Below, piece by piece: positions 6,062 through 13,358 of a stretch of DNA of 13,513 nt. Position 1 is the first letter of the stretch; each line of letters begins with the position of its first letter. The notes under the pieces are model-generated. The model was not told where the DNA came from. It did not search any database and was given only the letters and a program-made list of their open reading frames with translations. The DNA comes from DATIXD01 sp035518875. GTDB lineage: Bacteria > Pseudomonadota > Gammaproteobacteria > Methylococcales > Methylococcaceae. The stretch lies in contig DATIXD010000294.1 in the NCBI GenBank assembly GCA_035518875.1, positions 1 to 13,513 of the forward strand, read 5' to 3'. The position numbers were made by a program, and so were the translations under genes.

Positions 6062-7246
6062 ATGAAAACCAAACTGCTCGCCTTTTCCCTGTTCGCCGCG
6101 ACCATCGGCGCCGTGCTCGCCTATCCGCACCATCGCGGCGGTACCGATCCCACACCAGCGGCACCGGTCGCTAGCGCCAACAAACCCAAGGTGGAAGCCG
6201 TGTTCGTGCTCGACACTACGGGCAGCATGAGCGGCCTGATCCAGGCGGCCAAGGAAAATATCTGGTCCATCGCCCGCAGCATGGCTTCGGCGAAGCCGAC
6301 GCCGGAGATCAAGATCGGTTTGGTCGCCTTCCGCGACCGCGGCGATCAATACGTCACCCAGGTGGTGAACCTGTCCAGCGATCTGGACACCACCTATGCG
6401 ACCCTCATGGACTTTCGCGCCGAAGGCGGCGGCGATGGTCCGGAAAGCGTCAACCAGGCTCTGCATGACGCCGTGCACAAGATCGGCTGGAGTCAGGACC
6501 CGAATGCCTACAAGGTGATTTTCCTGGTCGGCGACGCACCCCCGCATATGGACTACCAGGACGACGTGAAATACCCCGAGACCCTGAAGACCGCCGCCGC
6601 CAAGGGCATCATCGTCAACACCATCCAGGCCGGCGCGGATTCGACCACGCAGGAGCAATGGCGACACATCGCCTCGCTCAGTCAGGGCCAGTACTTCCAG
6701 GTCGGCCAATCCGGCGACGCCTTGGCGGTCGCCACACCCTACGACGAGAAACTCGCCGGGTTGTCGAAGGAACTCGACGACACGCGCCTCTTCTATGGCG
6801 ACGAAGCAAAGCGCCGCGAACTGGCCGTCAAGCAGGCCGCGACCGGCAAGCTGAACGCCGAAGCCTCGGCCGCATCGCGCGCCAAACGGGCGATCTTCAA
6901 CGCCTCCGCGCCGGGCGAGAAAAACTTCGCCGGCGAAAACGAGTTGGTGGAGGACGTCGCGAGTGGCCGCGTCAAGCTGGACGCCGTCGCCCCGGCCAGC
7001 CTGCCCGAACCCGTGCAAGCGCTAAGCAAGGACGAACAGGAACGCCTCATCAAAGAAACGGCCAAAAAGCGCGCCGAACTGCGCGACCAGATCCAGACCC
7101 TGGGGGCCCAGCGGCGGGACTACATCGCCGGCAAACTCAAGGAGAGCAAGACGGAAACGTCCTCGCTGGATTACCAGATATTCAACACGGTGAAGGCGCA
7201 GGCGGCGAAGAAGGGGTTGAGGTACGAGGCGGCGCCCAGTTATTGA
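6062..7246 (+). CDS. Secreted/periplasmic von Willebrand factor A domain protein
   Basis: The protein has 394 residues. An N-terminal signal sequence (hydrophobic about 4-20, ending VLA) is followed by a Pro/Ala linker and a vWA domain (about 43-225). The metal-ion-dependent adhesion site is visible: DTTGSMS (51-57), the loop GGGDGPES (122-129) and FLVGDAPPH (154-162). The C-terminal part (about 230-394) is charged and helical, with probable coiled coil around 320-375. Such domains bind protein ligands through a divalent metal. A strong AAAGGAG lies before the ATG, 17 bp after the membrane-protein stop. In this operon it could sense or scaffold on the periplasmic side while the PspA-like protein works on the cytoplasmic side. 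This is inference. Lack of a lipobox Cys suggests a soluble exported protein. Confidence 0.92.
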   Translation: MKTKLLAFSLFAATIGAVLAYPHHRGGTDPTPAAPVASANKPKVEAVFVLDTTGSMSGLIQAAKENIWSIARSMASAKPTPEIKIGLVAFRDRGDQYVTQVVNLSSDLDTTYATLMDFRAEGGGDGPESVNQALHDAVHKIGWSQDPNAYKVIFLVGDAPPHMDYQDDVKYPETLKTAAAKGIIVNTIQAGADSTTQEQWRHIASLSQGQYFQVGQSGDALAVATPYDEKLAGLSKELDDTRLFYGDEAKRRELAVKQAATGKLNAEASAASRAKRAIFNASAPGEKNFAGENELVEDVASGRVKLDAVAPASLPEPVQALSKDEQERLIKETAKKRAELRDQIQTLGAQRRDYIAGKLKESKTETSSLDYQIFNTVKAQAAKKGLRYEAAPSY

Positions 7247-7332
7247 GGTAACGGCGAGATTGGCGATGCGTTGCTTCCCTGCCATCGCCGACATTCGTTC
7301 CAATGGCCTCAAACATTGTAAGGAGAATTATC

Positions 7333-7625
7333 ATGGCGACTTACATTGTCCTAACAAACTTCACAGATCAGGGGATTTGCAACGTGAAGGAAACTACTAA
7401 ACGAGCGGACGCCGTAGCAGAAGTGGCAAAAAAGTTTGGCGTTACCGTGAAAGAGTTCTGTTGGAAATTGGGCAGTTACGATTTGGCTCGGATATTCGAA
7501 GCGCCTGACGATGCGTCCATGACGGTGGTCGGATAAAGCATCGGTGCGGCGGGCAACGTTCGGACACAGACGCTGCGACTTTTTCCAAAGAAGACATGAA
7601 TGGGATTCTCGCCAAGCTGGCATAG
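7333..7625 (+). pseudogene. GYD-domain protein, broken by nonsense codon and frameshift
   Basis: The first 67 codons encode MATYIVLTNFTDQGI, then KRADAVAEVAKKFGV, then YDLARIFEAPDD, the hallmark of the small GYD-domain family (alpha/beta ferredoxin-like fold, function largely unknown, usually about 95 residues). The frame stops at TAA 7534-7536. The expected rest of the family sequence continues after it: SIGAAGNVRTQTLR is in frame. A one-base loss near 7578-7579 then shifts the frame, and SKEDMNGILAKLA follows to TAG 7623-7625. Two independent lesions therefore separate the gene from its normal C-terminus. A good AAGGAG lies before the ATG. A shortened 67-residue product could still be made. 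A 7-bp inverted repeat (GGCGATG/CATCGCC, 7262-7289) lies between it and the vWA gene. Confidence 0.8.
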
Positions 7626-7689
7626 GGGCAGTAAAGTTGTCTGCCTCTCTCAGGAAACACATTCCAGGTAGCTGATTTTGTGTCTGTTT

Positions 7690-9006
7690 TTACGCAGCTT
7701 CGGCCACCGGAACCAATTGGGAACCGAGTTGCTGGGCCTTCTTGGTCAGCGTTTTAACGACCCGTTGACGGTACCGCTCTTCACATTGGGCTTGACCTTG
7801 ATCGACGTACTCCTCGCCTTTCGTCAGCAACGTGTAGATCAGCCGCGCCAGTTTGTGGGCGCAGGCGTTGACGGCGCGAGGTTTGTTCATGCGGGCGCAG
7901 AGCCTACGATAGTAAGCGCCCAGGGCGGATTGGCTGATCCTGAGATTGGCCGCGGCCATCCGCAGGGCTTGGGCGGCCCGGTTGGCGGTGCGCTTGGTGG
8001 CACCCGACAAGACCTTGCCGCCGGTAATCTGGGTGCCCGGACACAGCCCCAGCCAGGAGGCGAAATGCTTGGCGCTTTTGAACCGCGACAGGTCGGCGCC
8101 GACTTCGGCCAGCACCTTGAACACGGTGGTCACGTCGATCCCGTCGATGCGGGTCAAATCCACCCCGCACAACTGGAACAGATATGGGCGCATGTCGAAG
8201 CGCGGCGCGTTCTTGGCTTTGCCAAGCCGTTTGGGCGGGCCCAGTTGCCCTTCATGTCGCGCCAGGGTGGCCAGCATCCCTTCCAACTGGCGGTCGCATT
8301 CGGCCAGTCGCTCGGCGTAGGCGTCATACAGGGCCACCGCTTGCTTGAGGGCGAACAGATGTTCTTCCCGCCAGTTGCCCTGCAACGATTTGGAAATTTC
8401 TTCCTCGCTGGCCCGAATGCGCACGTTGCGGAGCTTCGCCAGGGTAGCGCCGTCACGCTCCCCGGCCACGTCCGGAATCACTTGACCCAATTGAATGTTC
8501 ATTTGCGTCAACGCCTTCTGCATGTGCTGGACATGCCGCGATTGATACTTCAGCAGCATCTCCCGCTGCCGTGCCACGCACCGCAGGGCGCAAAAATCGC
8601 CCTGGGGCCGGAACGGCCCGCGCAACAGGCCGAAGCTCATCAATTGCTGCAACCACTGGCAACCGAGCACGTCGGATTTACGCCCCGGCACATTCTTGAC
8701 GTGGCGGGCATTCACCAGGTACGCGGTGAAGCCGCGCGATTCGAGAAGTTCGAACAGAGCAATCCAATAGACCCCGGTGGACTCCATGGCGACCGTATCC
8801 ACATCACAGGCCGTGAGCCAAGTCGGCCAATCGTTCCAAATCTTCGGTGAAACTCGGAAATCCCGCGCCGGCTCATTGTCGCGGTCCGGCGGCACCGCGA
8901 CATAATGGCTGGCGGCACCGACATCCATGCCAGCGGCGTTGGGATGGGTCAGTTCAAAGACAACACGAAGACAACACGCTTGCGAGAGGCCATGGCTTTG
9001 CTCCAC
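7690..9006 (-). CDS. IS110-family transposase (DEDD recombinase), probably inactive
   Basis: A 438-residue IS110-type recombinase, which normally works with a bridge RNA. The N-terminal RuvC-like DEDD domain shows D28 (GMDVGA), E75 (MESTGVYW) and D112 (GRKSDVLGCQW). The fourth acidic residue expected at 115 (DxxD) is Gly, codon GGT at 8664-8662, one base from GAT. Relatives recalled from memory also carry about 13 more residues between IPDV and AGERD (around 180), suggesting an in-frame deletion. The C-terminal Transposase_20 part (about 278-365) has FASWLGLCPG and GGKVLSGATKR, with S334 a candidate catalytic serine. The start used is GTG at 9006 with no clear ribosome-binding site; the true start may be nearer M27. 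Loss of a metal ligand should abolish strand cleavage. Confidence 0.88.
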   Translation of the reverse strand: MEQSHGLSQACCLRVVFELTHPNAAGMDVGAASHYVAVPPDRDNEPARDFRVSPKIWNDWPTWLTACDVDTVAMESTGVYWIALFELLESRGFTAYLVNARHVKNVPGRKSDVLGCQWLQQLMSFGLLRGPFRPQGDFCALRCVARQREMLLKYQSRHVQHMQKALTQMNIQLGQVIPDVAGERDGATLAKLRNVRIRASEEEISKSLQGNWREEHLFALKQAVALYDAYAERLAECDRQLEGMLATLARHEGQLGPPKRLGKAKNAPRFDMRPYLFQLCGVDLTRIDGIDVTTVFKVLAEVGADLSRFKSAKHFASWLGLCPGTQITGGKVLSGATKRTANRAAQALRMAAANLRISQSALGAYYRRLCARMNKPRAVNACAHKLARLIYTLLTKGEEYVDQGQAQCEERYRQRVVKTLTKKAQQLGSQLVPVAEAA

Positions 9007-9241
9007 TATTCAGGTTGGGAACACCGCGCCGCTTCGGGAACGTCGTCAAAGATCACTCTCTCAAACGGGCTGCCGGAAGGCTCACCACTGTCGCCGACGT
9101 CACCCAGGACCACGCTAACTCTCGGGTGCGAACACACCATTGGCCGATCGGTCTTCGGCGGCGCGGCGGTCCCACTCTACCGCAATGGACCCCATGTTTC
9201 TTCCATACGCCTGCCGTCCCGGGGTGGTTATTGCGTTAATT

Positions 9242-9259
9242 ACGTGGACAGAACCACGT
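9242..9259. repeat. Short perfect hairpin, possible IS boundary
   Basis: ACGTGG and CCACGT form a 6-bp perfect stem around ACAGAA. It is followed by AT-rich sequence on both sides and has no long T-run, so a terminator role is doubtful. Its position, about 240 bp upstream of the transposase, makes it a possible structural element at or near the IS end. Confidence 0.35.
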
Positions 9260-9357
9260 GAAAACAATGGGATAGGTTGATCTCGGCGGCAAAACTCCGA
9301 GCTTTTCAAGCGGCTTGTCGCTAGAACAGATTTGCCCTGCGTTTCCGGCCGTCGGGA

Positions 9358-9387
9358 TTCAAGAAATTTAATTGCCGGTTCTATAAT
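9358..9387 (+). promoter_or_regulatory. Candidate sigma-70 promoter for the NnrS gene
   Basis: A perfect TATAAT (9382-9387) is preceded by TTCAAG (9358-9363) at 18-bp spacing. The -35 is poor, so an activator could be needed. It would give a leader of about 155 nt before the NnrS-family start. Confidence 0.4.
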
Positions 9388-9549
9388 TCCAGATTGCGCT
9401 TAATTCCGACAATCTCACTCTGAGTCCATCCGTTCATTGAGTACTCGACAGAGATATCGCCGCCATCACGCTGTTGTCCGCGTCGGTGCTATTCGTCCTC
9501 CCAGGCGTTGGCTTCCCTACTGGCGGATTTTAGTCACCAATGAGGGTAA

Positions 9550-10719
9550 ATGATGATGACTAATGCACTGCTCAAAACCCTCTTCAGTTATGCCTTCCGC
9601 CCCTTTTTCCTGCTCACCGCGGGCTATGCCGTACTCATGATCGCGGGATGGGGTCTTCACCAAGGGGGCGTACTGGCTTGGTCCGATTCACTACCCGCCC
9701 ACGTCCGCCACGGCCATGAAATGCTGTTTGGCTATGCCGGCGGCGCGATTGCCGGCTTCCTGCTCACGGCCGTCGCCACCTGGACCAATCGTCCAGCGAT
9801 ATCCGGTCCAGCGCTCATCGGGCTATGTGTCATCTGGATCATCGCCCGCCTCGCAGCATTCATTCCCCACGATTCTGGATTGGTACTCTGGGGTGTGGCG
9901 AGTATCGTGTTTTGGGCGGGCTTATCCGCACTCATGACGCGGGAGGTTATAGCCGTTCACAACACTCGCAACTACAAGGTTCTAGCTTTGCTGCTGGCAA
10001 TTATGGCCACGGAAGCGGAATTTTTCGGCTCTGTGCCGGATGATCTTGCGTTGTTGGAGACCTGTCTCCGCACCGGTCTGTTTCTAGTGATCGGCATGAT
10101 TTCACTGATTGGTGGGCGCATCATCCCGGCATTTACTCAGAACTGGCTCAAACTCAACCGACCTCAAATCGCCACGCAACTGCCCGCGTTCGGTCGGTTC
10201 GATCTGGCGAGCGTGGTGATCACCACCGCCTTCGCGGTCGGTTTCATTGTGTGGCCAACGTTCCGGTTGACGGGGTGGCTGGGCATATTGGCCGCCGGCG
10301 CACAATGCTTGCGATTGGCGCGTTGGCGGGGATGGCTGGCATGGCAGGAACCCTTGCTCTGGGTACTGCATGTCGGGTATGCATGGATACCCATCGGCTT
10401 CGGGCTATTGGGCGTTTCTATTTTGGGAACGCCGTCTCTTTTCGATGCGGGCATACACGCCTTGACCTACGGAGCCATCGGAACGCTGATTTTAGGTGTT
10501 GCTGCAAGGGTTGCTCTGGGACATACCGGACGGGCATTGCAAGCTTTTGCTTCAATGAAGATCGCCTTTGGCCTGATGACGCTGGGAACCCTGCTGCGAT
10601 TATTAGCACCCTTGGGGAATGGATTCATCACGGCTTCGATTTTGACCTGGATGGGCTCCTATTTGATTTTTCTGGTGCAGTACACGCCGATTCTCCTCGC
10701 ACCGAGAATACGCTCGTGA
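9550..10719 (+). CDS. nnrS: NnrS-family membrane protein
   Basis: A 389-residue, very hydrophobic protein of normal NnrS length, with around twelve predicted membrane helices. Family hallmarks are SYAFRPFFLL near the N-terminus, HVRHGHEMLFGYAGGAIAGF (51-70), GGRIIPAFTQNW and, near the C-terminal third, LTYGAIGTLILGVAARVALG followed by HTGR. NnrS is a haem- and copper-containing inner-membrane protein tied to denitrification and to protection of metabolism against nitric oxide; its exact chemistry is not settled. Three consecutive ATGs lie at 9550, 9553 and 9556; GAGGG at 9542-9546 fits 9553 best. No nitrite or nitric oxide reductase gene is in the window, so the role here is probably NO tolerance. 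Its own promoter is proposed at 9358-9387. Confidence 0.93.
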   Translation: MMMTNALLKTLFSYAFRPFFLLTAGYAVLMIAGWGLHQGGVLAWSDSLPAHVRHGHEMLFGYAGGAIAGFLLTAVATWTNRPAISGPALIGLCVIWIIARLAAFIPHDSGLVLWGVASIVFWAGLSALMTREVIAVHNTRNYKVLALLLAIMATEAEFFGSVPDDLALLETCLRTGLFLVIGMISLIGGRIIPAFTQNWLKLNRPQIATQLPAFGRFDLASVVITTAFAVGFIVWPTFRLTGWLGILAAGAQCLRLARWRGWLAWQEPLLWVLHVGYAWIPIGFGLLGVSILGTPSLFDAGIHALTYGAIGTLILGVAARVALGHTGRALQAFASMKIAFGLMTLGTLLRLLAPLGNGFITASILTWMGSYLIFLVQYTPILLAPRIRS

Positions 10720-10824
10720 TCCGAACGATTTTGTACAAAGCTAAGCTTTCCTGGTCATCTTCTCATCGTGGCGTACTTAAACTGGTAAATCAGGTCTCTT
10801 ATCTTAAATCGAAGGGTGAATGCT

Positions 10825-11232
10825 ATGTTGACACGCGAAATGAAAGACGCGATCGAACGGACAGAACTGTTTCCCTTGGCGACCGCCTCAAGCACGGGCG
10901 TCCCCAATGTCGTGCCCGTCAAGTACTTGTATGTCGCAGCCGATGATCTGCTCTGGATCACGGACAACTATTTGCAGAAAACCTTGGAAAATCTTCAGAG
11001 TAACCCACAGGCAGCGATCTTTGTCTGGTCAGCCGAGCCTAAGATGTGTTTTCAACTCAAAGGGACCGTCGAGATCAGAGCCGAGGGGGACGATTATGAG
11101 AGGATGAAGGCATTGGTTCGCCAAAACAAGCCTGATTTACCTGCGAGATCTCTGGTTATTTTGCGAATCACTGAGATCTATCAATGCCTACCCGGAGCGG
11201 ACGCCGGTAAGAGACTCTATCCCGTTGCGTGA
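10825..11232 (+). CDS. Pyridoxamine 5'-phosphate oxidase-like flavin split-barrel protein
   Basis: 135 residues. The N-terminal half follows the PNPOx-like pattern: FPLATASSTGVPNVVPVKYL, then DDLLWITDNYLQKTLENL and NPQAAIFVW, as in small FMN- or F420-binding split barrels. Such proteins often bind a flavin, but the substrate of this subgroup is unknown; it is too short to be a classical PdxH. An ATG at 10825 is preferred because GAAGGG (10811-10816) stands 8 bp before it. A GTG three codons upstream overlaps that ribosome-binding site. It follows nnrS after about 105 bp in the same direction, so it may belong to the same NO-response unit, though the gap leaves room for its own promoter. Confidence 0.85.
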   Translation: MLTREMKDAIERTELFPLATASSTGVPNVVPVKYLYVAADDLLWITDNYLQKTLENLQSNPQAAIFVWSAEPKMCFQLKGTVEIRAEGDDYERMKALVRQNKPDLPARSLVILRITEIYQCLPGADAGKRLYPVA

Positions 11233-11451
11233 CGTGATCCGCCCATCCGAGTCTCTCGAATTTCCGTTGAGGCATAGCTGACGACGCACGATGAATACCG
11301 AAGTTGCCTGCGTCACCAACGACGGTCCAATGCCGGGAAGAGTCGACATGTCGGCTGGATTGAGCTTTATGCAAACGGCAATCAGCACGTCCCCTTGCAT
11401 ACCGACACGGTGGCCGATCAGTACACCGGTACGCGGCAAGCGGAGGGTCAG

Positions 11452-11916
11452 ATGAAGGAAACCATTCAGCGCATCAATCTCGGTGCGGAGTTCTATACTC
11501 CCGAGAAGTGCTACATCATCGAGCTATCTAGCACGCCGGATGATCCGGACGCATCGATCGCCCGAGCACGCTTCGCGCGGGGAGTTACCACGCGATGGCA
11601 TCGGGTAGTCGGGACGACTGAGCGTTACGTCATCCTCGAGGGTAGCGGCCGCGTGGAGGCAGGCAGCCTTTCCCCGCAGGACGTGAGCATCGCCGACGCA
11701 GTGCTCATTCCCCTGTCGTGCCGTCAGCGGATTGCCAACCTCGGCCAAGAGGATCTGATCTTCCTCGCCATCTGCACCCCTCGGTTCCGGCCGGAGCTAT
11801 ACGAGGACATCGAGCACAATCCGCTTCCACGCGACGGCGACGTTTTAGCGATCATTGCACCGGACCCATACAAGCGGGCTTCGCCCGTTCGCCGGACCGG
11901 CGAATTTACACGTTGA
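11452..11916 (+). CDS. Cupin-domain protein
   Basis: 154 residues with a single cupin barrel. Motif 1 reads GVTTRWHRVVGTTERYVILE followed by GSGRVE. Motif 2 covers the span VLIPLSCRQRIANLG to FLAICTPRF. Compared with the full metal-binding pattern only one clear His (in WHRV) plus a Glu/Tyr pair is present, so metal binding is uncertain. The start at 11452 is chosen for the strong GGAGGG 5 bp upstream. The same frame stays open leftward to a TAG near 11275, including an alternative TTG at 11395, so a longer form cannot be excluded. A 54-codon frame (11291-11455) overlaps this start by ATGA but resembles nothing known. The substrate is unknown. Confidence 0.85.
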   Translation: MKETIQRINLGAEFYTPEKCYIIELSSTPDDPDASIARARFARGVTTRWHRVVGTTERYVILEGSGRVEAGSLSPQDVSIADAVLIPLSCRQRIANLGQEDLIFLAICTPRFRPELYEDIEHNPLPRDGDVLAIIAPDPYKRASPVRRTGEFTR

Positions 11917-12249
11917 GTCCTTGGGCACCAAGCCGCCACAAAACCGGTCAACTCAAGTCAATCGGTCGACCTAAAAGAGACGGTCAAGGACGTACTCAAA
12001 TGGTGCCGCTTTTTGATAGTCACAAATCCCTAGCCCGAATGACTCAAATTTAAGCGCGAAAAAGCAAAGCGCCCTCAACGCGGCGATTCATCGATACATC
12101 CGAAGGTCCGTGTCACAGCCTTTTTCCATCCGGAGAAAAGTTTCCGTCGATCGACTTCGTCCACTCCTCGCCCGAGCTGAGGCAGATCTGGGCCTGAGGG
12201 GCACCCGGCTTCATGGGAGACCGCGTATGATCTGGCGGTCGACCGTGAG
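11917..12249. other. Intergenic stretch with no recognised gene
   Basis: No intact gene or RNA was recognised. The right end, from about 12205, is open in the same frame as the start of the ankyrin remnant (TAYDLAVDREMKELYADLK) without a start codon. The ancestral ankyrin gene may therefore have begun further left than 12250. Confidence 0.5.
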
Positions 12250-12851
12250 ATGAAGGAGCTGTATGCCGATCTGAAATGCGATCAACGATGAGGTCAGAAT
12301 GGAAGCGCTGCGCCGAACACGAGAAGTTCAAGAAGATTGACCCGCTTTCCGCGAGGGCAACCTGGCTGCGCGGCGCTGTCGGCGATCCGGACAGCGTGCC
12401 GAACGGACCAATGCCGCTTGCAATCGGGCGCTGCCTCGAGTACGCCATCTACCATAGCCCGTTGCCGTTCATCCGCACGCTGCTCGGGATCGGCGCCGAT
12501 CCCAATCCGCCGGATCGCGCTGGTTTTCCACCGCTGATTGCAGCGTTGTCGTGCAGCGGGGCCCAGCCAGGGGAACCAGGAAGACCGGACGTCGCCGACA
12601 TCGTCAGGCTGCTGCTGTCCATCCGGGGCCGATGCCAATCAGCGCGGCCTTGACGACTACACGCCGCTGCACATGGCTGTTGGAGAGCGAAATCTCGCAG
12701 CAGTCGAACTCCTATTGGAGGCGGGTGCGGACCCCCGGCTCCGGACGCGAATCGACGACTGCGAGACCCCGCGCGCGAGATGGCGGAACGGGCGGGCCTG
12801 CGCGAGATTGCAGAGCTGCTGGCGGTGCAGGATGCGCGACTGGGAAGGTGA
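12250..12851 (+). pseudogene. Ankyrin-repeat protein gene with five lesions
   Basis: Joining frames rebuilds one protein of about 200 residues: MKELYADLK, AINDEVRMEALRR, FREGNLAA, then CLEYAIYHSPLPFIRTLL with GADPN. The repeats DYTPLHMAVGERNLAAVELL plus EAGADPRLRTR follow, and a tail ETPREMAERAGL to ARLGR ends at TGA 12849-12851. The TPLHxAV and LLxxGADP signatures identify ankyrin repeats, which bind proteins. Lesions: an extra T at 12277, an in-frame TGA at 12338-12340, a loss of about 5 nt at a GCTGCG repeat near 12370, an extra A near 12621 and an extra GC in the GCGCGC run at 12771-12776. The frame shifts implied by these lesions are mutually consistent to the final stop. The gene is dead; the reconstruction relies on remembered family patterns. 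Confidence 0.8.
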
Positions 12852-12912
12852 GAGCGCGGGTCGTTTGTTACCGGCCTGATGCACTGTTAGCGCCGCATGG
12901 TTCGGGAGTCGT

Positions 12913-13116
12913 TCATTTGGTCGGCGTGCGAGCGAGTTTCCACATCCAGAGACTCAAACCGCCCAAAATGATGAAGGCCAGGACACTTGGCCACAACGGC
13001 ATCGGATGACCGGCGACGAGCACCTCTGGGTGTATCACTATTCGCACCAACTGCGCGATGGCCATCAGACCAAACACAACACTCGCCACTCGCAATCCGA
13101 GAATTTGTGATTTCAC
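12913..13116 (-). CDS. Small two-helix membrane protein, unknown function
   Basis: 67 residues with two predicted membrane helices (about 7-27 and 42-60) joined by a short loop, HPEVLVAGHPMPLW, and a basic tail. The start is GTG (13116-13114), supported by a good GAGGTGA 5-6 bp upstream, which argues that the small gene is real. No family is recognised. It is divergent from the SmbP-like gene across about 240 bp, and convergent with the ankyrin remnant. Confidence 0.6.
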   Translation of the reverse strand: MKSQILGLRVASVVFGLMAIAQLVRIVIHPEVLVAGHPMPLWPSVLAFIILGGLSLWMWKLARTPTK

Positions 13117-13255
13117 GCTGTCACCTCACACTCTGAAGGCTTGAATCTCCCAAATATCAGAATAACAAAGTAACGGCATCATTGAGATGCGCGAAAACAT
13201 TAGACGAAACGACCCCTTTTATTTGCTTTTGGATTGGAGCGCTGGGCGACCTGCA

Positions 13256-13274
13256 CTGGTCTGTGCATGACCAG
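13256..13274. repeat. Perfect hairpin in the divergent region before the SmbP-like gene
   Basis: CTGGTC and GACCAG form a 6-bp stem with a TGTGCAT loop, about 85 bp upstream of the SmbP-like start. It could be an operator or a leader hairpin. There is no T-run, so a terminator is unlikely. Confidence 0.35.
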
Positions 13275-13358
13275 AATCGTCATGTGTTACCATCCGGTGA
13301 GTCAACGCAAGTTGGCGTCCGAACTTTCGAAAAATCGATCATTGAAAAGGGCATTCCT

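Larger units (their letters stand above)
7626..9260 (-). mobile_element. IS110-family insertion sequence (ends not determined)
   Basis: The element is defined by its transposase. IS110 elements lack simple terminal inverted repeats and usually make no target duplication, so the borders given are the widest plausible limits: the end of the GYD pseudogene on one side and a hairpin (9242-9259) on the other. The non-coding part upstream of the transposase is much longer than the part downstream (only about 64 bp to the GYD stop). That agrees with the IS110 arrangement in which the bridge RNA comes from the upstream end. No second copy is present in the window to fix the edges. Confidence 0.5.
9007..9549. 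other. Non-coding stretch: IS upstream end and NnrS leader
   Basis: There is no convincing gene. The left part (to about 9250) lies upstream of the minus-strand transposase, where a bridge RNA would be expected, but its fold and its target- or donor-binding loops could not be assigned by eye. The right part holds the presumed promoter of the NnrS-family gene. No clear FNR/NNR (TTGAT-N4-ATCAA) or NsrR palindrome was found. Confidence 0.5.

Noticed and set aside
6041..7018. 325-codon open frame on the minus strand opposite the vWA gene
   Set aside because: Antisense shadow of a clear vWA gene; low-complexity translation and no ribosome-binding site of note.
7262..7289. GGCGATG/CATCGCC hairpin as terminator of the PspA operon
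   Set aside because: The loop is long and no T-run follows, so intrinsic termination is not supported.
7678..8850. 390-codon plus-strand frame opposite the transposase
   Set aside because: Antisense shadow of the IS110 transposase, which has recognisable motifs throughout.
11188..11439. Minus-strand frame containing LNPADMSTLPGIGPSL, resembling a helix-hairpin-helix motif
   Set aside because: Only a few residues match, spacing differs from ComEA-type motifs, and it overlaps the ends of two plus-strand genes.
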